A stretch of 64,000 nt of DNA from Panicum virgatum (Eukaryota > Streptophyta > Magnoliopsida > Poales > Poaceae): positions 23,484,913 through 23,548,912 of the forward strand of contig NC_053147.1 in assembly GCF_016808335.1 (NCBI RefSeq), in the 5' to 3' direction. The notes under the pieces were generated by a model. The model worked only from the letters and a program-made list of their open reading frames with translations, was not told the DNA's origin and ran no database searches. Both the position numbers and the translations under genes were made by a program. Below, one piece after another: positions 23,701 through 35,500 of this stretch (positions within the stretch are counted from its first letter, which is position 1; each line of letters starts with the position of its first letter).

Positions 23701-26700
23701 AGATAATTACGGATGAACCAAGGTTTCTGTGTCAGTTCTCTAGGGATATTCTTCCTGTCTTGATAAAGGTATCTTCATAGTAACAGACTAACAGCTCGTA
23801 ACAATGTTTTCTTATGAAATATGGAAGTGAGCTAGTACATTTGTGCAGGCGGTGAACTCTGGTGCCAATTCGTACATTTGCTATGGCTGTGCTTCAATAG
23901 TTAATAACATTTGTTACTTCAGTAAACCAGAAATGCTTCAAGACTTGCTGAAAGAAACGAACATAGCAAGGTACGAAATAGCATGTGAAAGGATTGCAGT
24001 ATCACATTTCTTGAATGCAGTCATGGGCAAGACAAATTTTGCGCTTAAATTATAACTGAAGTGCTGATATTGAATGGATGCTTTTGTTTTGTGTTCTCTG
24101 TGGCAGCTTCTTGGCTGGTTTATTGTCTAGAAAGGATCATCATGTGCTGACCTCATCACTAAAGATAATCGAGATTCTCATGCAAAAGCTTCCTGATGCT
24201 TACCTGGGATTCTTTATCAAGGAAGGTGTAGTCTATGCAGTTGAGGCTCTTCTTACACAAGAGGACTCCTCAAGATCCACTCATTTGCTTGATGACATAC
24301 AACAATCAGAGCCTCAACCTGTCATAAGAAATAAATCTACATGTTTCTGCTATGCATTTGATGCTCACAGATCTGAAGCCGCTGAAACAAGGACTTGTAT
24401 GATTGGGAACGGGAGTCTTTTTACTTTTGCAAGGCATGTGAAGACAACCTACTTTACTAAGGAAGTAGTGAGTTCTGAGAAGGGGTTAACTGAGATTGTG
24501 CAGAAACTCAAAACTTGCTGCGCAGTTTTGAATGAGACCACAGACAAGTCATCAGAGCGAGAAAATCTTCAAAATGAAGAATACTTGTCTACTATTTTAA
24601 GTGAGGTGATGATGGAGCTTCGTGGGGGAGAAACAATGACAACCTTTGAATTCCTTGAGAGTGGATTGGTCAAATCTTTATCAAATTACCTCTCAAATGG
24701 CAAGTACCTCCAGGCAGAGGAAAATATGAATTGCAGCTCTGACCATTTTTTGGCTGTGGTGAAAAGATTTCAGTCTTTTGCTCGGATGTCATTCTCAAGA
24801 ATGGGCCAAAGTTGGAGTGATATGCTCTTGACACTGTTAGTAAGGAAGCTGCAGAATGCTCTTACTTCTCTTGACAACTTTCCAGTGATAATGAGCCACA
24901 ATTTCAAGCCAAGGAGCAATATTTCTGATATCCCTACGAGGCACTCAACAATTATTCCATGTATCCGAGTACGATTCAAGAAAGATGAAGATGAAACTAA
25001 CTTGTCAAGCTATGATAGCGTTGTGAATGTGGAAATATCATCTTCCTTGCGTACTATTGAAGAATTTTTATGGCCCAAAGTTAGTACAGATATGAACATT
25101 CAGAAGGCTGAATCACCACCTAGTGGCCCTGCTTTGGAAAGCTATGTTAGTGATGGCTCTCTGGAACGAGATTCAACACCGCAATCATCTCCTCCATCAG
25201 AGGTGTTATTCTGCCCATTGTTAATACTTTAGGAAGTGTGACTAATTGGTATTCTTAGTGAATATGATAGGGCCGCTTTCATGAATTCAACATGCTTTCT
25301 TAGGTTTCTAGTCCAATCTCAAGGGATGCTATGTATTCTTAAACTCCACTGCGCATTTGCCTGCTTTTCTATGAAGTTCTAAATTAAACAGAGATGGTCT
25401 TGTTTGCTGGTAATTCCATAGAATGGATAAGTTCTCTGCAGTCAGCTCTCCTTCTATAAGTTTAGTTTTGAAATTAAACAAAGAGAATAGAAGGTTATTT
25501 GTGCTGGAAATGGTTTTGTGTTACTTTGATAGTTCTATGGAATGAGTTCACAGCTAATTGGGAAATGCATATCAAAATAAGTGTTAGCAATGCTATATTT
25601 CTGACAAAGCATGTCCTTGGAAATATTTTAATAGCCATCCTTGTTGTCTTTAAGGCTAAACTGACTCTTTTTTCAGGTACTGATTTGCAATAATCAAAAT
25701 CCAGCTGTAGAACCATGCCCAAAGCAAGGAAGTTCATCTTCTGGTGAGCATGTGTAGCCTAAAGTTTATGGTTTTGTGGACCATCTTTTCTTCTGGCAAA
25801 CCTGAAAACTCTATGTATGTGCAACTGCAGGTAAAGCAGAAAGAAACACAATAATCGTGAGCGATAATGCCTTACAACCGAAATTGGTTTTTAGCTTAAA
25901 AGGGAAAGAGCTTGACCGATCTGTTACTTTGTATCAATCAATCCTGCAGGATCAGATCAATGCAGGATCTGACATAATTCTGGACATGCAGTTCTGGCGC
26001 AGTGTACATGACATAACTTTCAGAACAGCTGCTAACCCAGAAACTGATAGAACAGCTCTTACCCCAGAGGCAGATTCTCCTAAAGATTCCTCAACTTCAA
26101 TATCATCAAAGAATGACAGTACAACTGGGTTTAAATGGCAGATGCTGCCATTCTTTTCTAGTATGTTGCTTGGTAAACTTCCTTGCAAACTTGACAGATC
26201 GAGTCCATTGTATGACATATTGTTTATGTTACACATTTTAGAGGGTTTAAACCGGTATTCCTTTCACCTTGTTTCTGACGAGAGAAACCATTCTTTTGCC
26301 CAAGGAACAATAACTAACCTTGATGATCTGAAGGCTGTAGTTTTCTCGATTCCTCAGCAGGAATTTGTTAGTACCAAATTGACAGATAAACTGGAGCAAC
26401 AAATGCATGATCCTTTGGTTTTAAGGTCTTGCTGCCTGCCTTTATGGTGCACCGAACTGATGTCTGCATGCCCTTTCTTGTTTTCGTTTGAGGCGAGATG
26501 GAAGTATTTCCAACTGGCAGCATTTGGCTCTTTGAAAAACCATCATGGGCATGCTATGGATGCAATTGTTAATAGTGTGACAGAAAGGGGGTCTCCCCAC
26601 TCACGGAAAAAGTTCAAAGTTGATCGTGATGATATACTTGTTTCAGCTGCTAAAATGATGCAGTCATATGCTAAGAGCAATGCCCTACTTGAAGTAGAAT

Positions 26701-29521
26701 ATAATGAGGAAGTGGGTACTGGTTTAGGTCCTACAATGGAATTCTATACATTGATTAGTCATGAATTTCAGAAGTCTGGTCTGGGCATGTGGAGAGGGGA
26801 GCTTCCTTGTGAAGCTGGTACTGATGATGCTCATGTTTCTAGATTCGTGGTTGCCCCTAAAGGACTGTTTCCTAGACCTTGGTCTGCTTCAGCAGACTGT
26901 GCTTCCTTTCAAGAAGTGAGCAAACAATTTCACCTTCTTGGTCAGGTTGTTGCAAAAGCAATTAAAGATGGCAGGATTCTCGACATTCCATTTTCTAAAG
27001 CATTCTACAAGCTTATCCTTGGAAAGGTATCGTTGAGTCTGCATCCTTCAATATGTATAACATTTCTTATTCTTTCTCACTTTGTGTGTCTATTAAAAAT
27101 AATCTCTTCTTTTCATAGGAGCTTAATATATATGATATCCAGTCATTTGATTCTGAGCTGGCAATATCCCTTATGGAGTTTCAAGCCATTGATTGTCGGA
27201 GAAAGTATGCAGAGTCAAATTCAACGAGTGACTGCCAGATAATATCTGATTTGACTTATCGAGGTTGTAGAATAGAGGATCTTGCTATTGATTTTACTCT
27301 TCCTGGGTATCCAGATTATATGCTCTCCTCAGGAAGTAGCTCTGGCAGTGTAAGTTGTGTACTACCGTGTTCTTTCTTCTGCCTGCTTCTGAACAGACTA
27401 AATCCCCCATAATGTTATTTTCAGTTGAATGTTGAGAATTTGGAAGAATATGTTCATCATGTTGTCGAGGCAACGGTTAAAAGTGGCATTGCAAGACAGA
27501 TGGAGGCTTTTAAGTTAGGATTTAACGAGGTATATGCTCTATAATTCTGCGGCTCTTGCGCTAGTTTTTTTTTTCACTTACTCTATCGAGTGTCCAGTTT
27601 GGCACTATTTTTGGAAATTTTCTAGTTTTAAAATGTGCATAGGAAATTCCGTATATCACACACTTAAACTTTGAAAACTCAGATATTACTAGGGTTACAC
27701 TTTAGTTGGGGATTTCTCGATATTTCTATGCAGTGCTTTAAAAGCGTCGCCTAGGCGTCCAGGCGGACCCAGCTCGCCTCGCCTCGCCTCGCCTTACCGC
27801 CTTTAAAACACTGTTACTATGTTGTTACTACCACAGATGAAGTTCAGATTTTACTAGAAAGCAAGGCTGTAAACCATACAAATTAAAAATAGCGTTTTGT
27901 TACCAACCATATTACCCTGTGTGTTTCATAAGCAAAATATATATCAACCTAGCATGAGTGAACTTCAATCATTTCTTGTACCGATTTTATACTTTGTCAG
28001 TTCACTCACCCTCCCACCTTTTTACTTCATACAAGCTTGTTAACACATGTATAATTTACTTTGAGTTAGACTAGACTAGATAATTTTCCCGAATACGCAG
28101 GAGAGCTGCGGATCTTTGTATTAAGAAGAGGAAAACTAGACTAGACAATAATACAATAATTTGCATCCCAAATTGATTAACAGTGCTGCATTGATCTTAA
28201 TTCTTGTTTGCTGGGTTCAGGTCTCTTTGAGGGTTAGCATTGTTCCATGTGCTTCTGGTTGTAATTAGAAACCTTACATGTATGACATTGTGGTCCTTTT
28301 TTTTAGCAAACACCATGGTCCTTTTTTAAATTAAAATTTGTGTATCTGCTACTGTGTTGTTTTTTCGCCATTTATCTGTTGGATAAATTCATTTTGTCTG
28401 ACATGGTGACACTGCCTACTGCAGGTTTTTCCACTAAACAAACTCCAGGTTTTCTCAGAGGATGAGCTAGAGCAATTACTCTGTGGTGAACAAGATACTT
28501 GGGATGTACGCATCTATCTTCTGTTGGATTTGGTTCATATTTTGTTATTATTCTATTCCTGTTGCTGATATCTTTGTTTTGAATAGTTTGGGAAACTTGT
28601 GGATCATATCAAATTTGATCATGGTTACACTTCCAGCAGCCCTCCTGTCATTAATGTAAGGTTTCTGTAGCCAAGATATTTGGAATGTGCAACATATGTT
28701 GTGAACCTTAGTGAAGGTTTTTTAAATCCAAATATGCATTGCAGCTGTTGGAAATAATACAAGAGTTTGGATCCCATCAACGCAGAGCTTTCTTGCAATT
28801 TATAACAGGTTCACCTCGGCTTCCACCAGGTGGCTTGGCTGCACTAAATCCAAAATTCACAGTTGTCCGAAAGGTCTGTCTTGCATTATAAAGCTCTTTC
28901 TGGATTACTTCGTTTCACCCATCTTTGCTAACAGTTTGTGTTATAATGATAAACAGCATAACAGCAATGATGCTGACAGTGACCTGCCGAGTGTGATGAC
29001 TTGTGCCAACTATCTTAAGTTACCTCCATACTCTTCTAAGGTTTGAACTTTCTGCTTATCTTAATTTAATGCAGGTTACTAAATTAAAGTATTTCAATGT
29101 CATCATTTGACATTTATGGAGTAGGATATTGAATTAAAGTATAACAGAGCAAGTCAATAAATTGAAGTTATCCATGTTCTGAGGTTCCCAGCCAACATAA
29201 ACTAGAAATATTAAGCACCCACCATAATTGAAAGTATTAAACACCCAACATAACTTTCAACATTCCTCAAATAACATACCACTAAAACATTAAGGAAGTG
29301 AAGGTTATTTCTTTTTTTACCTTAATTGGTAGTTAAAAAAAACATAGGATTTCTCACACAAGAATTATTACAAGCATTTGGGTTTTCCTATGTTTTCTTT
29401 TCCGAAACATGGAAGTTTCTTGTTTTAATCTTTGACACCTTACACTTTCCTGCAGGAAAAGATGAGGGAAAAACTGATCTATGCGATCACAGAAGGCCAG
29501 GGGTCCTTCCACCTATCTTAA
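20743..29521 (+). CDS. UPL4: HECT-type E3 ubiquitin-protein ligase, UPL4-like
   Basis: HECT E3 that takes ubiquitin from an E2 onto its own cysteine and then onto target proteins. Coding exons: 20743-21423, 21506-21616, 21696-21812, 21899-22057, 22133-22291, 23613-23768, 23849-23970, 24107-25202, 25677-25743, 25831-27026, 27119-27349, 27425-27529, 28425-28505, 28587-28655, 28745-28873, 28957-29040, 29456-29521. They join in frame to 1542 aa, close to the roughly 1500 aa of UPL4. The N-terminus is Pro/Asp/Gly-rich, armadillo-like repeats span about 115-400, and HECT spans about 1150-1542. The catalytic cysteine is C1509 in [12 protein letters not shown]. The start was chosen at [14 protein letters not shown]; an upstream in-frame ATG at 20641 lacks conserved sequence. 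UPL3 is the closest alternative, but it is longer. Relatives act in trichome endoreduplication and hormone responses; the role here is inferred. Confidence 0.93.
20952..21027 (+). repeat. GATGGG microsatellite coding an Asp-Gly run
   Basis: Repeated GATGGG/GACGGC hexamers in exon 1 of the UPL4-like gene encode an Asp-Gly dipeptide run of about ten units. The length stays in frame. It is probably a disordered acidic linker and likely to vary between alleles. Confidence 0.85.
22747..22782 (+). repeat. Dispersed repeat fragment, intron 5 copy
   Basis: The 36-bp word beginning CGAACACGCAGGAGAGCTGC and ending TTTGTATTAAG recurs in intron 12 of the same gene at 28090-28125 with three differences. 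It is preceded by a T run. I recall this word as common in grass introns but cannot name its element. The rest of the 1.3-kb intron 5 shows nothing I can name. Confidence 0.6.
27731..27813. mobile_element. 83-bp hAT-like MITE in UPL4 intron 12
   Basis: Termini CAGTGCTTTAAAAGCG and CGCCTTTAAAACACTG form a TIR. The flanks TTTCTATG (27723-27730) and TTACTATG (27814-27821) are an 8-bp duplication with one mismatch. The inside is GC-rich with CGCCT repeats. It belongs to the same family as 60522-60642. Confidence 0.82.
28090..28125 (+). repeat. Dispersed repeat fragment, intron 12 copy
   Basis: Second copy of the intron 5 word (22747-22782): CGAATACGCAGGAGAGCTGC followed by GGATCTTTGTATTAAG. It lies in the same orientation. 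The copies probably came from one dispersed element family. Confidence 0.6.
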
Positions 29522-32169
29522 ACGGATAGGCATACGCATTAGGAGTTTGCGCTTTGTAAGTATCTCGTAGGAAAGGAAATCACGGTGTAAATCTGGGTGG
29601 TTCACTGCAGTTTTAGCTGACAGCACGATCTGATGGAGCTTACTTTAGGAGGAAAAAAGAAAACCTACCCTTCTCTGTACATACTAGGTTCTAGGTGTGT
29701 CCAGCAGACAAGTAGTGTTTGTGTGTCGCACATGGCGACCATCAGCTTAGTTCGCTACTGATTTACCCAATGTTCCCGTGGTGTACATATGTGTGCATGT
29801 TACAAAGTGCTAGTTCCATCAATGTATTGAAACAGCATTGTTCATTGGCGTTCGCCTTCTGAAGCCTTATCGTGTCTTCTAAAACATATCATTGCTTTTT
29901 CTGCAAAAAAATACTTATCATTGCGTGACTTTGTGCAAAACGTATGCGAATTGAATATTTGTGGGTTTCACATGAACAATCTGATCCAACATCCAAGCGT
30001 AAGGGATCTATGCCTTCTAAACAGGATCCAACTTTTTGGTCCAAACAGGATCCAACTTTTTGGTCCATTTCCTTGCAGTGGCCTGTCCCTTACCGATCAT
30101 ACACGACATGTTTATTCCTTGCCACTGGCGCTCCGTTCCTGCCTTTGCGATCTTGGTGTGACGAGTTGCTATCTTTTGTCCACAACAAGTTTCTCGTGGA
30201 TGCGAGAGGTGGCACACTGGCACCCGAAGTCACCAGAGAACGGGGTGAGTCGGGTCGCTTCCAGATGCAGCCAAGTCCTTGCGTCCGTGCTGGTACTGTA
30301 GACGAGAGCAATCATACTGTTCTGTCGAATATAAGCCGGTCGAGTGTACCCTCTGAAGATGATATTATGGTTTAATACACCCTATTGCTTGGCCCAGAAG
30401 CCTTTGCTTACAAATAAATGGCCCTGGGGGTGGTGACCACAACCACGACACGAGTTAAGTATGCGGTCTCTATGATCTTAGGAACAAAAGGAAGCCCTTG
30501 CTTCCAAATAAATGGCTCTGTTGGTTGTGACTTGTGAGTGACCACAACAACGCTTAAGGAGTTAACTGTGCAGTCCCTGTTCTTAGCAACAGGAGGTCAG
30601 GAGCTATAGTTTAATTGTATCCTGTCCGAGGATAATACGCTTGTTTGCATATGCCGCGCTGCCGTGTAAAGGTGTCTCTGGTTGATATCTTATCAGAAAT
30701 CATTGCTTGGTGTGATTTGCATAGCCCTTTTCCGCTTTACGAATTGATCTTTCCGAATTGGTCGTCCAAAAGCTTTGCACCGAATCAATACAAAAAATGT
30801 CTTGGAAAGCTCTGATGTTCATAGGGTGTAGTCGTCGTATATCATCTGATTTCCTATTACCCAAAGTGCATGCGAGTAGCGATGAGCTCTGTTTAGAATT
30901 GTTTATTCCGATTTAAGCTTCATCTAGTTTTGGCAAATCGAGACATTATACCGTCAAGTTATTTTGTAAGCTCAGGTTAAAATGAACTAGAAGTCCAATG
31001 AAATCAGGGTTTTTTTTTCTTCCCCAATTTTAACTTCACTAGTGAAGTTATTTTGAGAGAATCCCTATCAAACAATCTCTTAATAGAAATTAGGAAAAGT
31101 AAACGTCTCTACAACGTGTGTATGGTCTTTGCTTTGATGTTCCAAACGCTCTCTCAATAGTAATTAGGAAAAGTGAACATTTATACATCGTTTTTGTGAT
31201 CTCTTTGATGTTAATTTACATGTGCAAATATGGGTCGTGAATAGTAATTCTATCAAACATTCAAACCATACGGTGAGTTTGTTAGACATAGTAAATATAG
31301 ATCTGGATTTGATGAAGGTAAAGCAATACGACAATACCATCTTGTGCTATGCAACTTTTTTTTATCATTTAAATCACTATAAAATAAAATTTAAAAAACT
31401 TGGTAGCCACTCGATAATGTGGAAGCATAAACGCGTAAGGATGGTGAATACATCCACCATGAAAGAAATATGCTCTAGTACGCTTACGGAGTGATTTGTC
31501 CGTTCAATTTGTTCAAGGCATAAGTCAAGGGACAATGTTGCTAAATGTATTGATTGACAAATGCATGTCACAATTGGGCGCATATTAATTGATGGATTTC
31601 CACTCTCTGTTGCGACATTAAACCATTCGTGGTGTAATTTGTTCACGAAGCATAGGCCAAAAATGTCAACATTGCAAAATGTATAAATGACATATAAAGA
31701 AGACTGGCACATACGAATCAGGGATGGATAAACATAAATATGAGTTAACTTACTCATGTAAAGAAGCACAAATCATATCCGGGATGAGATGTTTTAATTC
31801 TTACCTTCCCCTCAATTTCATCTATTCTAATTCAAGAGAAATGCCTCATGTTCTTAAAAATCAGAGATATTTTAACACGATCATACATGCCAGAAACATT
31901 TCTTCTGATTTGTATTTTCTGATAGCCTACAGGCGCAGCCGCGGTAGCTGGAGAGCAATGAAAAATAATTGTGAAAAAAATCCTCGGCAGGACAAACCAC
32001 CTCAAACACATGCCAAAAAGGCAAAATAAAAAGCGGGGAAAGAGGGAAGACTGCTCCCTGGCCATGCTGACGAACAGTGAACACCAGATCACCAACTACC
32101 CTGCGCCGGGTCCACGGTGCGCCGGGCTCTCCCACCCGCAGCCCCCACGCGGCGGCGCCCCCGGCGGGC
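29522..32169. other. UPL4 3' UTR and gene-free spacer to NF-YB
   Basis: The first 300 or so bases are the probable 3' UTR of the UPL4-like gene. The rest has no supportable gene. It holds two small duplications: a 24-bp unit in tandem near 30022-30064 (AGGATCCAACTTTTTGGTCC), and a diverged pair of about 100-bp units at 30391-30490 and 30491-30599. From about 31000 to 31950 it is AT-rich and featureless to my eye. Confidence 0.6.
30391..30599 (+). repeat. Diverged tandem duplication, about 100-bp unit
   Basis: Both units carry, in order, CAAATAAATGGC, GTGACCACAAC, GAGTTAA and a GCGGTC/GCAGTC word, followed by a purine-rich end. The second unit has a roughly 10-bp insertion. No coding potential is seen. 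Confidence 0.6.
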
Positions 32170-32177
32170 TATATAAA
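32170..32177 (+). promoter_or_regulatory. TATA box of the NF-YB gene
   Basis: TATATAAA lies in a GC-rich setting about 345 bases before the start codon, leaving a 5' leader of roughly 200 bases before a predicted leader intron. A second TATATAA at 32370 sits directly at the leader intron donor and is less likely to be a promoter. Confidence 0.55.
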
Positions 32178-32516
32178 CCCCCACGAACGGCCCGGATACC
32201 TCCACCCCCGCATCGCACCCGCCCGGGCGGCCTTCTCTTTTCCAGCGTCCGATCTCCCACTCGCCGCCCTCACCGCAGCTCCCTCCGCTTCCCCACCTCC
32301 GCCTTCCCCGCGCGCGCGCGCGCCCGCCACCTCGCCCTCCCCTCCTTCCACGTCGCGCCCGCCCGCGCTTATATAAGGTACGCCCTCCTCATCCCCTCTC
32401 CGAACCGCGCATCCGCGGGGGGCTTGGGTTCGCTGGATTGAGCTGATGGATCTAGGGTTTCTGCTGGTTGGCCCGCGCGCGGCGGCGGTGGTCCTGCTGC
32501 AGTGCGGGAGGAGCGC

Positions 32517-35500
32517 ATGGCGGACGCGCCAGCGAGCCCCGGGGGCGGCGGCGGGAGCCACGAGAGTGGGAGCCCCAAGGGCGGCGGCGGGGGCGGAGGC
32601 GGCGGCGTCAGGGAGCAGGACAGGTTCCTGCCCATCGCCAACATCAGCCGCATCATGAAGAAGGCCATCCCGGCCAACGGGAAGATCGCCAAGGACGCCA
32701 AGGAGACCGTGCAGGAGTGCGTCTCCGAATTCATCTCCTTCATCACCAGCGAGTGAGTGCTAGCGGCTCTGTTTACTTGGCTCGGTTGGGAATTCGGAGT
32801 GGCATTTCGGGCTTTATCTGAAATGGGGGGTTTGTGTTGACTTGTCCTGTTTTTTTGACTGCTCTTTGTAGGGCGAGTGACAAGTGCCAGAGGGAGAAGA
32901 GGAAGACCATCAACGGGGACGACCTACTGTGGGCCATGGCCACGCTGGGGTTCGAGGACTACATAGAACCCCTCAAGGTGTACCTGCAGAAGTACAGAGA
33001 GGTGTGCACTGATGAAAGCGTTCGGGTTAATCGGATTTCGATTTGTGTTGGGATAATTAAGGATGATTTATACTTGGCAAAATTGGCTGGTGGACACCGT
33101 TAAAAGGTGTCTTTTGCTGTAGGCCACTAAAAAAATATGACTTTGCTGAGAGACATTACAATTCTATGTTAATTTGCTAGGGGACACTATAGCTCATACA
33201 ATAATATTTTCTATCCAAATAGGTCACAAAACACTTATAGGACAATTATATCCCTACCGCTGCTATGGCCGGCGCTCTCTCGCGCTCAACGCCGAGGGTG
33301 GATTTGGATTGGAGCACCCCATTCTGCACTGTTCCGGCTCCTTGGAGGCTTGGCTGCTAGTCATCAACTTGTTGCGCTTGCTGGGGTCGTGGTCGTGATC
33401 CGCTTAAGCTGTAGGTGCTCTTCGCGGTATCTACGGCAGCTGCTTGTCCACCAGCAGCTCGGGCAACAACGCCGCAAGCCCGCAACGAGGACCAAGGGGA
33501 CTAGCTAGGGAAGCACAGCTTGGCGCGACCATCAACAACAAGGAGGCGACGACCAGGAGGTTGAGGATGTCCGCCTGCCCACAACCCTCCATGCGGCGCT
33601 CGCTCGAGCGGGCCGTGGTGCTCGATTCCAGCAGTATGGCTTGCTCCCAGCGGCCGCAGCGCTCGATTCCGACAGTGGGGCTTGCTCCCAGCGGCCGCGG
33701 CGCTCGATCCGGCGGGGATTCCTCCAGGCGGCATCAGCGACGTTGAGTTCGTAGGGCGACGATGTACCCGAATCGACCGGTTGGGGGTAGAATCGAGTCC
33801 AGGTAGAAGATAGGGAAGGATATTAGTCAATTCCAGTATCCTCATATTAAACTTGAATATTATAAGTGATCTAGTGTCTTACAGCAAATGGTCACAGAAT
33901 TATAATGTCTTTTGGCAAAGCCACAAAATTTTAATGGTCTACAGCAAAGGACAACTTCTAACGGTGTCCTCTCGCAAATTTTCCCTTTATACTTTGGGGG
34001 TCAGGTTGTGCAATCACCAATTTATCACCTTTTGGATCTGATTGTACTGAAATAATCTTGTTGGGCATGGGCACTGATAGGTGACAGGGAGTGATCCCCT
34101 TCTGTACCCTGATGCTTATGGTACGGCTTTAGTTGAGGATATGAAGACCTCCCTGTTCCTGTAGTAAATACTGCTGCTAAATATGTTTTCAGGGACCCCC
34201 CCCCCCCCCCAAAAAAAAAAATAATAAATAAAAAAAGTTGTTTCGTCTTATGATTCTCGGAAGTACTTTGATTGAAGCCTCTGTTTCCTGTTATTGCGTG
34301 AGGCTAAGATAGCACTCATAACTCACGTTGAGTTGAGCTTTACATGTAAATGTTAATGGAATTCATAGAGCAGCAAAGCTTTTGTAAATAGAGTATGGTT
34401 GTGTAAGTTATGATAGACTCTACCTTTACACAATAGGATCTCAATTCTTACACTGTAACTTTAGATTTGTAGGCCATAGACAACCTCGCTTAAACTTTAT
34501 GGATAGTTGCATTGTTGTGTGTATCTTGTTTTATCAATTGAATTATGTACCTGACGCAGTTTCTTTGTTTTTTGTCTTCTGTCTGGTGGATTCCTGTGCT
34601 GATTGCAGATGGAGGTATGTGGTATTGGAACCTTTTCATTGTGTTCATGAGATAACTTTTGCCTGATCGTGAACTGCACCTAGATCTCTTTCATGTTTCT
34701 GGATATTGATTATTGGGTTTTAGTGGTTGGAAATGTGTCTTGGTAGGTTTTAGAATGAACTTGGGAAATAGTGATTTGAGCTAATTGATCCTATATTGTC
34801 CTTGACTTGAAATGAATTGAATTGGTTTTGTTCACATCAGGAGGGCATAGACATAGCCATTGTCTTAATATTTTGAAGAGATGATGTATCTTTTGAGAGG
34901 GAGGGGACAGGTTAGGAAGGAGGTTTTAATGAATTGAACCTTTTGTAAACTTATCTAGTTCATCTGGTTCCCTATATTGATTCCTTACTGCCAGGGCAAG
35001 AAAATTTTAATGGAACAGTGACAGTGACATGCATGTTTCATTTTCTTGGAGAACCAATAGGGTATAAATGTGATCAAAATTCCAGATTTACACCATAAAA
35101 GCTGCTTTATGTCTGATTCAAGTAGAATTGCCCCTTTGCTGATTTTGATAAAAGTACTTGGCTTAATTGAAGCCTACCCCAACTTGCTTGGGACAAAAGG
35201 CTATGTTGTTGTTGTGTACTTGGCTTAATTGACTGCTTTGCAAGTCATTGGACTCCACTACAGTTCTTGTTACAAGAAGCTGATTCTTCACTCTAGGGTA
35301 TAGGAGTATGTTTTTGTTATGATCCGTGATTAAACTAGCAAGCTTATAGAATCAGAGATGTGAGGATCTCTGATCCATGTTTTCAAATCGTCTAGTCGAA
35401 CCTAGTCGCCATGGGACCGATCAGACGACTAGTCGCGATTAGTCGTCGATCAGGCCGATTAGTCGAGCTTAGTCGGTCCTAGTCGTCTGCCTAGTCATCC

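Noticed and set aside
32368..32378. Second TATATAA as the NF-YB TATA box
   Set aside because: It overlaps a good splice donor (AAG|GTACGC) for a leader intron and would leave a much shorter leader. The box at 32170 fits better.
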